This document shows, in pieces, positions 26,715-34,488 of a stretch of DNA of 64,000 nucleotides; within the stretch, counting starts at the first letter, position 1, and the number at the start of each line of letters is the position of its first letter. Made by a program: the position numbers and the translations under genes. The DNA lies in contig NZ_WYDS01000006.1 in NCBI RefSeq assembly GCF_009914765.1, positions 141,663 through 205,662 of the forward strand. Direction: 5' to 3'. This DNA comes from Halodesulfovibrio sp. MK-HDV. GTDB taxonomy: Bacteria; Desulfobacterota; Desulfovibrionia; Desulfovibrionales; Desulfovibrionaceae. The notes under the pieces were generated by a model. It searched no databases. It was not told the origin of the DNA and saw nothing but the letters and a program-made list of their open reading frames with translations.

Positions 26715-27364
26715 TAGTCCTCCACGAGCAGACCGTACTGGCGGGCATAGTGTGTCAGTTCCACAACGTTGTGCAGTTCCAACTTTCGCATGATGTTAGA
26801 GCGATGGTTGTCCACAGTCTTGGGAGAGATGGTAAGCAGGTTTGCAATATCTTTATTTGCATTGCCTTCTGCCACTAATTTCAGAATCTCTCGCTCTCTG
26901 TTGGTCAGTGTGTCAAATGACGAATGGTCTTCCGGCTCCTGAGAACGATAGACATCCAGAACAAGACTAGCGAGATCGGAGCTCACATATGATCTGCCAC
27001 CAAGAATAGCTTGTATAGCGACGTAAAACTCATCCTGATCCGCCATTTTAAGCAAGTAACCGTCGGCGCCTGCTTTAAGAGCTGCCCGTAGGTGCTTCTC
27101 AGTGACATGCATGGAAACAACAAGGATTTTTGTATCCGGCGCGATTTGTTTAATTTGTCGTATAGCCTCAATGCCGCCTAATTTGGGCATGGAAAGGTCT
27201 ATCAGTATTAGAGTGGGCTGGTTATCGCGTACGAGTTGAATGGCTTCTAACCCGTCTCCTGCCTCCCCGATGACTTCAAGGTCTGGCTTGGAAGAGATCA
27301 GTGAACATAGCCCTGCTCTAAAAAGTGCGTGGTCCTCGATAATAGCAATGCGATGTTTTGTCAT
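26714..27364 (-). CDS. NarL/FixJ-family response regulator
   Basis: 216 residues from ATG at 27364 (MTKHRIAIIEDHALF). A longer open frame continues upstream but would add about 84 residues that do not fit the family. Receiver domain residues 1-120: acidic pair IIEDH, phosphorylated Asp in LILIDLSMPKLGG (near residue 56) and the conserved Lys in DGYLLKMAD. A linker follows, then a LuxR-type helix-turn-helix with LTNREREILKLVAEGNANKDIA and TVDNHRSNIMRKL. It should be activated by the kinase two genes downstream. Its targets could include the adjacent gltS operon and itself. The Shine-Dalgarno sequence is weak. Confidence 0.93.
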   Translation of the reverse strand: MTKHRIAIIEDHALFRAGLCSLISSKPDLEVIGEAGDGLEAIQLVRDNQPTLILIDLSMPKLGGIEAIRQIKQIAPDTKILVVSMHVTEKHLRAALKAGADGYLLKMADQDEFYVAIQAILGGRSYVSSDLASLVLDVYRSQEPEDHSSFDTLTNREREILKLVAEGNANKDIANLLTISPKTVDNHRSNIMRKLELHNVVELTHYARQYGLLVED

Positions 27365-27978
27365 AAAATTCACTCTGTATGGCAGTTGTGAGATGTGTTG
27401 TGAAAAACAGCTTTGTATTGAAGTGGTTATCGGTAGTTGTAATATAGTGAGAGAGCCGTTGCGGCGGCACGCGGTTGATTTAGTAACAACGAATCGTGTG
27501 TTTTTTAACCGACTGATAGGTTTCGTAAATGTTGTCTGGTTGTGCGAGGTATGTTCAAAAAAAAGATACGATTCTTTGATGTAGTTTCCTACATAGCTTT
27601 CTGTCGTAGGTAGCAAATAATTTATTGAATTCCAATGGAAGAGTGCTTTTTTAAAACTGTGTTATGTGAAATGACGCAGATATTTTTATGGCAATTTCTA
27701 ATGACCATGGTCGCTCTGAAGTCGAAAAGTTTATACGGCAGGGTGCAGTAGTGGGTAAAACTTTGATAGTGTAATTATTTTACTATCTAACAGATCATTA
27801 TACGATTAAAAAAAGTGAATTAGCAAAATATAGTGAATTTATTTTTGAGTAATCTTTTTCTATCTTTTTTTTTATAAAGCTGTTTTTTTTTAAAATGGTT
27901 AACACGAACAACTTTCTTTTTTTGAGTTCATTTTAACTGTTCTGAATAGATGAATCTGAAAAAATTCAAAAGATATGT
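27365..27978. other. AT-rich intergenic region, no gene recognised
   Basis: About 610 bp between the response regulator (minus) and the first lyase promoter (plus). The DNA is strongly AT-rich with many T/A runs from 27760 on. I found no convincing start with a ribosome site, no RNA gene and no clear terminator. It must hold the promoter of the regulator cassette. The AT-richness may reflect decay or regulatory DNA. Confidence 0.5.
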
Positions 27979-28038
27979 TTGACAAGATCTGCAATAAATC
28001 CTTAATAAAAATCCACGGCATTTGAAATGTCGACATTT
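27979..28038 (+). promoter_or_regulatory. Promoter with palindromic operator, copy 1
   Basis: The -35 TTGACA is at 27979-27984 and, 17 bases on, the -10 TTAATA at 28002-28007. A perfect 14-base palindrome, AAATGTCGACATTT, lies at 28025-28038, just past the expected transcription start. The same arrangement recurs at 31321-31379 ahead of the intact ridA. TGTCGACA-type cores are bound by many GntR/FCD regulators, and one is encoded at 37310; that link is an inference. Confidence 0.75.
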
Positions 28039-28081
28039 AACATCTGTACCAAAATAGCAACTGCTCGATGGGATTTGTAAG

Positions 28082-28454
28082 ATGTCGGCAAAAAAATCAG
28101 TTTTTTAAAGAGTAAGTGCTTACGTATAAAGTTTTATTCTCAAACAATATGCCGATGACTTTGTGTGAACACTAGAAGCTTAGTTGTTTTTGTTCCGCTG
28201 GTATTCGTGAAAACACTACTACTGATAAAGTGTGTGTGATTTTGGCGAAGTGTACGGCTGTCGCAAGAATTGTTGAATGCTTTGGGTGTACCGCATAACG
28301 TCACTGAATTTTTTATCGATATTAGCGACCATAAAGAAGTTGATATCGTTGCTGGGTCCTTTCGGAAACCAGCTTTGACCCTTGATGATTTCGATTCAGC
28401 TTGCATTGTGGGAGCGGATATCGAAATCAAAGTTATTTTTTTACTAAAATTTAA
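28082..28454 (+). pseudogene. Decayed copy of ridA
   Basis: A remnant of a RidA gene homologous to the intact gene at 31430. It opens ATG TCG GCA AAA (28082), matching ATG TCT ACA AAA of the intact gene, but has a stop at codon 9. Most of the middle has drifted. Near 28315-28440 another frame reads DISDHKEVD..., then GADIEIKVIF, against DVNDSKDVN... and GADIEIEVIF in the intact protein. The 3' end and the spacer into the lyase start also align (TTTAAC..., then AGAGAAAA). Length is 373 bp against 390 bp. Promoter and operator upstream are retained, so it is probably still transcribed as a leader of the first lyase. Confidence 0.75.
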
Positions 28455-28480
28455 CTATCTTTTTTTTAAGAGAAAACATC

Positions 28481-29482
28481 ATGAATCTCGCTAAATTTGC
28501 ACGTCGTGGCTATGTTTCTTCCGCAACTCCACTCGAAGCTGCTCCTGCTTTTTCAAAAGCATTGGGCGGTAAAGTAAACGTATTTATCAAACGTGATGAC
28601 CTCCTCCCAGGTACATCCGGTGGTAACAAAACACGTAAGCTTGATTTTAGCATGGCCGATGCTATCGAAAAAGGCGCTGACACTATCATTACTTGTGGTG
28701 CTGTTCAGTCTAACCATTGCCGTCTTACACTCGCTTGGGCTGTTAAAGAAGGCATGGATTGTCACCTTATTCTCGAAGAACGCGTAAAAGGCAGCTACAA
28801 ACCAGAAGGTTCCGGTAACAACTTCCTCTTCAACATCCTTGGTGTTAAGAGCACAACCGTTGTTTCCGGTGGCTCTGACATGATGGGCGAAATGGAAAAA
28901 CTTGCTGCAACTCTTACTGCAGAAGGCAAAAAGCCGTACATCATTCCTGGTGGCGCTTCTAACTCCATCGGCGCACTCGGCTACGTTTCTTGTGCTGAAG
29001 AAATGCTTCAGCAGTTCTTCGAAATGAAACTTAAAGTTGATCACGTTGTTGTTCCTTCCGGTAGCGCTGGTACCCACGCAGGTATGGCTATTGGTATGTA
29101 CGCAAACAACTCCGGTATCCCAGTTTCCGGTATCAACGTAAGCCGTCCAAAAGATGTTCAGGAAGCACACGTTTACAAGCTTGTTGAAGAAACCGTAGCA
29201 CTTATTGGCGACATCAAGTGTGACGTTCCTAGCTCCGTAATCGAATGTTTCGATTCTTATGTTGGACCAGGCTACTCCCTCCCTACTGATTCCATGATCG
29301 AAGCTGTTAAATTGCTTGCTCAGACTGAAGGTATCCTTCTTGATCCAGTTTACTCTGGTAAAGCAATGGCTGGCCTCATTGACCTCGTTCGTAAAGGTCA
29401 TTTCCCAGAAGGTTCTAACGTAGTATTCCTGCACACTGGTGGCTCACCAGCTTTGTACGCGTACCTCGATACCTTCAAATAG
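28481..29482 (+). CDS. PLP-dependent D-cysteine desulfhydrase / cysteate sulfo-lyase family, copy 1
   Basis: 333 residues, usual for the DcyD/CuyA/ACC-deaminase branch of fold-II PLP enzymes. The PLP-binding Lys is residue 50 in SGGNKTRKLDF. Other marks are IKRDDLLPG, CGAVQSNHCRLT, IPGGASNSIGALGY (phosphate region), VVPSGSAGTHAG, DPVYSGKAMAGL and HTGGSPALYAY. Known members convert D-cysteine to pyruvate, ammonia and sulfide, or L-cysteate to pyruvate, ammonia and sulfite; sequence by eye does not decide. The product passes through 2-aminoacrylate, the RidA substrate, and an intact ridA sits 3 kb away. It differs from copy 2 at four residues (21 A/V, 60 K/Q, 130 G/R, 174 M/L by my alignment). 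Confidence 0.88.
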   Translation: MNLAKFARRGYVSSATPLEAAPAFSKALGGKVNVFIKRDDLLPGTSGGNKTRKLDFSMADAIEKGADTIITCGAVQSNHCRLTLAWAVKEGMDCHLILEERVKGSYKPEGSGNNFLFNILGVKSTTVVSGGSDMMGEMEKLAATLTAEGKKPYIIPGGASNSIGALGYVSCAEEMLQQFFEMKLKVDHVVVPSGSAGTHAGMAIGMYANNSGIPVSGINVSRPKDVQEAHVYKLVEETVALIGDIKCDVPSSVIECFDSYVGPGYSLPTDSMIEAVKLLAQTEGILLDPVYSGKAMAGLIDLVRKGHFPEGSNVVFLHTGGSPALYAYLDTFK

Positions 29483-29499
29483 AAAGTACCGTCTCTTTT

Positions 29500-29535
29500 A
29501 GCCGTGCGAAGCTTGTAGCTTTGCACGGCTTTTTT
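29500..29535 (+). terminator. Rho-independent terminator after lyase copy 1
   Basis: AGCCGTGC / GCACGGCT around a short interior, then T6. A matching terminator with the same arms follows copy 2 at 32862. Confidence 0.9.
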
Positions 29536-29600
29536 AATATCCAATTCACTATGAACACACTATCGCAACGCTGTATGATGGTGTTGCAAAGGCAGGATCT

Positions 29601-31043
29601 ATGGAAGATTTGACAAAAAAGAAGCTTGATCTGTATGGCGGCGTGTGGGGTGGTCTTGTTCCATTAATGGTACTGATTGTAGGGCTTGTGTGGCTTTCTG
29701 TAGCAGAACGTGGCGGAACAAAACCTTTTTGGGCGTGTGCGTGGATGGCTCTTGTTGCGGGACTTTTCTTTGCAAAAAACAAACACGAATATTGTCAGGC
29801 AGCAATGCGTGGCATCGGTGATTCCACAGGCATCGTTATCATTACTGCTTGGTTGTTTGCTGGTGTGTTCGGCAAGCTGATGGTTGGTGGCGGTCTTGTA
29901 AAAGGTCTTCTTTGGCTTGGTATGACCACCGGCGCACAGGGCGGCCTGTTTACACTGGTAGTATTCATTGCAGCAATGCTTTTTGCACTTGGTACAGGCA
30001 CAAGTACTGGTACCTGTATTGCGCTGACTCCCGTGCTTTATCCAGCAGGGTACTTCTTAGGTGCAGATCCGGCTCTTCTTGCCACTGCAATCCTTTCTGG
30101 TGCTGCCTTTGGTGACAACCTTGCACCTATTTCTGACACAACAATTGTATCCGCTTACACTCAGGGTGCGACTATGAGTGATGTTGTGCGGAGTCGATTC
30201 CCGCTCGCAATAGCTGCTGCTACAATTGCAGGTACTATCTTCTTGGTTTTTGGTGGTGGCGGAACCGTACAGTCCCTTCCACAGGTTCAGGCACAGATGA
30301 ATCCTACCGGCGCGTTCATGCTCATCGCTCTTTTAGTAGTTGTGGTCTCTGCATTGAAAGGACGCCATATTATCGAATCTTTGATCTACGGTAACATTAC
30401 AGCTGCGATCATCGGCGTTTCCATCGGCAACATGACGTTGGCAGATATTTTCCACGTTCCGGCTGAACGAGGTCTGTCTACAGGTATCATTCAGAATGGT
30501 ATCAACAGTGTTGTCGGCGCAGCGTTCTTCGCAATTCTGATTCTTGCCGTAACTCAGATTCTTGTTGAAAGCGGCATCATGGAAAACATCTTAGTTTTCG
30601 CAGAAAAATTCATGATCGGCACTGTTCGACAGGCAGAGTTGTCAATTATCGGCGTAACCATTCTTGCTTCTATTCCAATTTCCGCAAACGCACCGGCAGA
30701 ACTTCTTGTAGGTCCAAGTCTTGTGAAACCGATTGGTAAGCGATTTAAGCTGGCACCTGCTCGAAGAGCTAACTTGATGGACTGCGCTGTATGTACAGTC
30801 TTCTTCATTCTTCCTTGGCACATCGTAGTGGCAGGTTGGTACGCAGCGGTTATTTCCTCCTCAGAGGCTTTCGGCATTTCAGCACCTCCGATTACTGCTG
30901 CTCTTTGTAACCCATATTCTTGGGCTCTCTTTGCGGTACTTATGTTCTCTGCCATCACCGGCTGGAACAGAGCATATGAAGAAAACGAAGAGGGTGACGA
31001 TACAGATATGGATAACGTTCAATCTGTTAGCGAAGCTGCGTAA
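29601..31043 (+). CDS. Na+/H+ antiporter family membrane protein (NhaC-like)
   Basis: 480 residues with about 11-12 hydrophobic helices. Family-like text is GTGTSTGTCIALTPVLYPAG, ILSGAAFGDNLAPISDTTIVSA (the Asp-rich GD.LSPISDT-type core of NhaC antiporters) and ISANAPAELLVGPSLVKP. NhaC relatives exchange Na+ for H+ or an organic acid such as malate or lactate. Position directly after a lyase suggests it moves the substrate or product of that pathway, or balances Na+ brought in by a symporter. The acidic C-terminal tail (EENEEGDDTDMDN) is cytoplasmic. It has its own ribosome site but no clear own promoter; a terminator lies between it and the lyase. Confidence 0.85.
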   Translation: MEDLTKKKLDLYGGVWGGLVPLMVLIVGLVWLSVAERGGTKPFWACAWMALVAGLFFAKNKHEYCQAAMRGIGDSTGIVIITAWLFAGVFGKLMVGGGLVKGLLWLGMTTGAQGGLFTLVVFIAAMLFALGTGTSTGTCIALTPVLYPAGYFLGADPALLATAILSGAAFGDNLAPISDTTIVSAYTQGATMSDVVRSRFPLAIAAATIAGTIFLVFGGGGTVQSLPQVQAQMNPTGAFMLIALLVVVVSALKGRHIIESLIYGNITAAIIGVSIGNMTLADIFHVPAERGLSTGIIQNGINSVVGAAFFAILILAVTQILVESGIMENILVFAEKFMIGTVRQAELSIIGVTILASIPISANAPAELLVGPSLVKPIGKRFKLAPARRANLMDCAVCTVFFILPWHIVVAGWYAAVISSSEAFGISAPPITAALCNPYSWALFAVLMFSAITGWNRAYEENEEGDDTDMDNVQSVSEAA

Positions 31044-31320
31044 CAAGCTGCTATTTTAAACAGGATTCATAATAAGCCAGTGCTTCTATAGTGAACCTGT
31101 TAGTATGATCGTTTTATTAGGATTACATTGATGTGAGCAGAAGTGGTTCAACGTCCTATAAATATGCAAAATTCGTTGAAGTTTCTGTAAACAAATATTG
31201 TCTGTTTCTACCCTGATAAAAAGCTTTTATTGTTAACAAGTTAAGAGTGCCACTTCATTTTCTGAGTGACAAATCTTTGGCATGCATTAGAGCAAAACTA
31301 CGAAAGTTCGCAAAATGTAT

Positions 31321-31379
31321 TTGACAAGCTTTGTAAATTCTTTTTAAGACAAAACACGCCGTGTGAAATGTCGACATTT
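31321..31379 (+). promoter_or_regulatory. Promoter with palindromic operator, copy 2
   Basis: The -35 TTGACA (31321-31326) and -10 TTAAGA (31344-31349) are 17 bases apart. The identical palindrome AAATGTCGACATTT lies at 31366-31379. In copy 1 the -10 to operator gap is 17 bases and here 16. It drives ridA-lyase copy 2 and probably the TRAP genes. Further sequence such as GAAATGTCGACATTT-ACAT is shared with copy 1. Confidence 0.78.
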
Positions 31380-31429
31380 TACATGTCGCAATACGGCACT
31401 TAAAATAAACCAGTGAGACTGGAGACAAC

Positions 31430-31819
31430 ATGTCTACAAAAAATCCAATATTTACCGAGAAATTGCCTGCTGCTGTAGGTCCTTATTCTCAAGCAATTGA
31501 GTCTGACGGCTTTGTATTCGCATCCGGCATGCTGCCGATCGACCCTGCAACCGGTAACATGCGCGAAGGCACAATTACTGACAGAGCACATCAGGCTCTC
31601 ACAAACATCAAAGCGTTAGCCGAAGCTGCTGGCTGCACTCTTGATGATATTGTGAAGACAACTGTATTTCTTACCGACGTTAACGACTCTAAAGACGTTA
31701 ATGCCGTTTACGCACAGTTCTTTAACGAGCCTTTCCCAGCTCGTAGCGCGTTTCAGGTAGCTGCTCTTCCACTTGGAGCAGATATCGAAATTGAAGTTAT
31801 TTTCCGTAAAAAAAACTAA
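31430..31819 (+). CDS. ridA: RidA family 2-iminobutanoate/2-iminopropanoate deaminase
   Basis: 129 residues, standard RidA length. It hydrolyses reactive enamine/imine products such as 2-aminoacrylate to pyruvate and ammonia and protects PLP enzymes from attack. Family marks are LPAAVGPYSQAIESDGFVFASGMLPIDP at residues 9-36, the signature Arg in PARSAFQVAALPLGADIEIEV (residues 105-125) and KTTVFLTDVNDSKDVNAVY. The Arg that binds the carboxylate (PARSAFQ) is present. It is 24 bp ahead of the lyase that would make 2-aminoacrylate, a tight functional fit. Confidence 0.95.
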   Translation: MSTKNPIFTEKLPAAVGPYSQAIESDGFVFASGMLPIDPATGNMREGTITDRAHQALTNIKALAEAAGCTLDDIVKTTVFLTDVNDSKDVNAVYAQFFNEPFPARSAFQVAALPLGADIEIEVIFRKKN

Positions 31820-31843
31820 CTGTCTTTTAAAAGAGAAAAAATT

Positions 31844-32845
31844 ATGAACCTCGCAAAATTTGCTCGTCGTGGCTATGTTTCTTCCGCAACTCCGCTCGAA
31901 GCTGTTCCTGCTTTTTCAAAAGCACTCGGCGGTAAAGTAAACGTATTTATCAAACGTGATGACCTCCTCCCAGGTACATCCGGTGGTAACAAAACACGTA
32001 AGCTTGACTTTAGCATGGCTGATGCTATCGAACAGGGCGCTGACACTATCATTACTTGTGGTGCTGTTCAGTCTAACCATTGCCGTCTTACCCTCGCTTG
32101 GGCTGTTAAAGAAGGCATGGATTGTCACCTTATTCTCGAAGAACGCGTAAAAGGCAGCTACAAACCAGAAGGTTCCGGTAACAACTTCCTCTTCAACATC
32201 CTTGGTGTTAAGAGCACAACCGTTGTTTCCGGTGGCTCTGATATGATGCGCGAAATGGAAAAACTCGCTGCAACTCTTACTGCAGAAGGTAAAAAGCCGT
32301 ACATCATTCCTGGTGGCGCATCTAACTCCATCGGCGCACTCGGCTACGTTTCTTGTGCTGAAGAACTCCTTCAGCAGTTCTTCGAAATGAAACTTAAAGT
32401 TGATCACGTTGTTGTTCCTTCCGGTAGCGCTGGTACCCATGCAGGTATGGCTATTGGTATGTACGCAAACAACTCCGGTATCCCAGTTTCCGGTATCAAC
32501 GTAAGCCGTCCAAAAGACGTTCAGGAAGCACACGTTTACAAGCTTGTTGAAGAAACCGTAGCACTTATTGGTGACATCAAGTGTGACGTGCCTAGCTCTG
32601 TAATCGAATGCTTTGATTCTTATGTTGGACCTGGCTACTCCCTCCCAACAGATTCTATGATCGAAGCTGTTAAATTGCTTGCACAGACAGAAGGTATCCT
32701 TCTTGACCCTGTATACTCCGGTAAAGCAATGGCTGGTCTCATCGACCTCGTTCGTAAAGGCCATTTCCCTGAAGGTTCAAACGTAGTATTCTTGCACACT
32801 GGTGGCTCACCAGCGCTGTACGCTTACCTCGATACCTTCAAATAG
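31844..32845 (+). CDS. PLP-dependent D-cysteine desulfhydrase / cysteate sulfo-lyase family, copy 2
   Basis: 333 residues and four differences from the copy at 28481; the nucleotide sequences are also close, with mostly third-base changes. All active-site text is retained, including the PLP Lys in SGGNKTRKLDF. It sits between ridA and the TRAP transporter genes, so import, lyase and imine clean-up form one unit. The reaction is either D-cysteine (or a related amino acid) to pyruvate, ammonia and sulfide, or cysteate to pyruvate, ammonia and sulfite. Sulfite would be a usable electron acceptor for a sulfate reducer. Deciding this needs a family tree with DcyD and CuyA or an enzyme assay. Confidence 0.88.
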   Translation: MNLAKFARRGYVSSATPLEAVPAFSKALGGKVNVFIKRDDLLPGTSGGNKTRKLDFSMADAIEQGADTIITCGAVQSNHCRLTLAWAVKEGMDCHLILEERVKGSYKPEGSGNNFLFNILGVKSTTVVSGGSDMMREMEKLAATLTAEGKKPYIIPGGASNSIGALGYVSCAEELLQQFFEMKLKVDHVVVPSGSAGTHAGMAIGMYANNSGIPVSGINVSRPKDVQEAHVYKLVEETVALIGDIKCDVPSSVIECFDSYVGPGYSLPTDSMIEAVKLLAQTEGILLDPVYSGKAMAGLIDLVRKGHFPEGSNVVFLHTGGSPALYAYLDTFK

Positions 32846-32861
32846 AAAGTATTGTCCCTAC

Positions 32862-32896
32862 GCCGTGCGAAGCTCGTGGACTTTGCACGGCTTTTT
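32862..32896 (+). terminator. Rho-independent terminator after lyase copy 2
   Basis: GCCGTGC / GCACGGC then T5. It lies before dctP, so read-through or a separate promoter must supply the transporter. Confidence 0.85.
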
Positions 32897-32929
32897 GTAA
32901 GAAAATAACACCTAGTGAAGGAGAGAAGT

Positions 32930-33922
32930 ATGAGAAATGTTAGAGTGATCATTCTTGCGCTTGTTGCTGTTCTTTTGATTGGCGCAACTTCAGCTTTAGC
33001 TGCACCGAAAGTTATTAAACTTGCACACCCGAACGTGCCTCAGCACCCAATGGGCATGGCTTTTGAAAAATTCAAAGACCTTGTTGAAGAACGTTCAAAT
33101 GGTAAATACAAAGTTGATATTTACGATAGCTCAAAGTTTGGTAACTTTGACAGCGTAGTACAGGGCTTGCAGCTTAACATGCTGCAGATGGGTTCTGCTG
33201 CTACACCGAACCTTGCTCCGTTTTCTGATGAGTTCCTTATCTTTGACCTTCCGTTCCTGTTCCCTTCTTACGAAGCAGCAGACAAAATTACCGATGGTCC
33301 TATCGGTATGCACGCTACCAAAGCTCTTGAAGCTTCCGGTATCGTAGGTCTTGGTTACATTGAAATTGGTTTCCGTAACCTTTGGAACAACCAGAAGCCT
33401 GTAAGAACTCTTGAGGACGCTAAAAACCTCAAAATTCGTTCAACTCCATCTAAAGCACACATCGCAACTTTGCGTGCTCTTGGTATGAACCCAACTCCAG
33501 TATCTTGGGGTGAAGTTTACACAGCGCTTCAGCAGAAAACTGTTGATGGTATCGATATCGATCTCAACCTCGCTTGGCACAACAACTTCCCAGAAGTTAA
33601 CAACAACGTAACTATTGTTAACAGCCTTTACAGCCCGCATCTCGTAATGATCTCTAAACGTTTCCTCGACAGCCTCAACGCTGCTGATAAAGAACTGATT
33701 CTCACCGCATTTGAAGAATCTAAACTTTACGAACGTAAGCTCATTCGTGATGGCGAAAAAGAAATTCTTTCTAAACTCGCTGCTAAAGGCGTTACAGTTG
33801 TAAAACTCACTCCTGAAGAACGCGCTCGTTGGGCTGCTGCTTCTGCAGGCGTATACAAAGAGTTTGAAGACCGTATCGGTAAAGAACTTATCGAAAAAGC
33901 AAAAGCAACTATAGCTGAATAA
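32930..33922 (+). CDS. TRAP transporter substrate-binding protein, DctP family
   Basis: 330 residues from ATG at 32930; AAGGAGAG lies 5-12 bases upstream, and the longer frame would start inside this site. The signal peptide ends in ATSALA-APK. The mature protein has the DctP pattern: IKLAHPNVPQHPMGMAFEKF, SSKFGNFDSVVQGLQLNMLQMG, NLKIRSTPSKAHIATLRALGMNPTP (the conserved Arg that pairs with the ligand carboxylate) and ALQQKTVDGIDIDLN. It binds an organic acid in the periplasm and delivers it to DctQM. Given the lyase next door, a carboxylated amino or sulfonic acid is a plausible ligand. Confidence 0.93.
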   Translation: MRNVRVIILALVAVLLIGATSALAAPKVIKLAHPNVPQHPMGMAFEKFKDLVEERSNGKYKVDIYDSSKFGNFDSVVQGLQLNMLQMGSAATPNLAPFSDEFLIFDLPFLFPSYEAADKITDGPIGMHATKALEASGIVGLGYIEIGFRNLWNNQKPVRTLEDAKNLKIRSTPSKAHIATLRALGMNPTPVSWGEVYTALQQKTVDGIDIDLNLAWHNNFPEVNNNVTIVNSLYSPHLVMISKRFLDSLNAADKELILTAFEESKLYERKLIRDGEKEILSKLAAKGVTVVKLTPEERARWAAASAGVYKEFEDRIGKELIEKAKATIAE

Positions 33923-33934
33923 CAGTACTTAGTT

Positions 33935-33961
33935 CTGTCGGCCGAGTTATTCGGCCGACAG
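33935..33961 (+). other. Strong hairpin between dctP and dctQ
   Basis: A perfect 11-bp stem CTGTCGGCCGA / TCGGCCGACAG with a 5-base loop and no T run. Such intercistronic stems commonly stop 3' decay and keep the binding-protein mRNA more abundant than the membrane-subunit mRNA. Confidence 0.75.
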
Positions 33962-33976
33962 GCTTAAGGAGAGTGC

Positions 33977-34477
33977 ATGTCTTGTAATGGAAAATCGTAT
34001 CTTGCTCGTTTTGAAGAAATCTTCTCAGCATCCTGCCTCGTTGTGATGACCTTGCTCATCGCAGTACAGGTTTTTTCACGATACGTTCTTGAATATTCTT
34101 TCGAATGGTCAGAAGAATTAGCCCGTTATTTATTTATCTGGGCTGTATATGTTGGCTGTAGTTATGCAACTAAAGAAGATAAGCACCTTGAAGTGACTAT
34201 CTTCCGTACTGTTGCAGGCGGTCGCCTTGCAAAGCCTTTCACATTGATGGCGTATGTGTGCACAGCTGTTTTCTGTTTTGCATGCACATGGTGGGGCGCG
34301 GAAATGGTTCTATTTCTTATGACCACAGGTCAGAAAACCCCTGCATTGGAAATCAAAATGTACTGGGTTTTCCTTAGCCTTCCATTCGGCATGTTCCTTA
34401 TGGGATTGCGCACCGTTGAAAGAATTATTGGCGTAGCAACTGGTAAAATCGATCCAGTTCCTTCAGCAGAAGTATAG
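33977..34477 (+). CDS. TRAP transporter small membrane subunit, DctQ family
   Basis: 166 residues with four membrane helices, at about residues 14-34, 52-70, 88-110 and 127-147. The DctQ signature is FEWSEELARYLFIWAVYVG near residue 40. It pairs with DctM in the inner membrane. Shine-Dalgarno AAGGAG precedes ATG at 33977, and dctM follows after 11 bp. Confidence 0.92.
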   Translation: MSCNGKSYLARFEEIFSASCLVVMTLLIAVQVFSRYVLEYSFEWSEELARYLFIWAVYVGCSYATKEDKHLEVTIFRTVAGGRLAKPFTLMAYVCTAVFCFACTWWGAEMVLFLMTTGQKTPALEIKMYWVFLSLPFGMFLMGLRTVERIIGVATGKIDPVPSAEV

Positions 34478-34488
34478 AGGCCTATCTC

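Noticed and set aside
27688..27774. Short plus-strand frame of 28 residues
   Set aside because: It lacks a ribosome site and lies in an AT-rich gap; nothing else supports it.
28553..29434. Long minus-strand open frame opposite the first lyase
   Set aside because: It mirrors the low-stop composition of the lyase gene; the same happens opposite the second copy. No ribosome site or family match.
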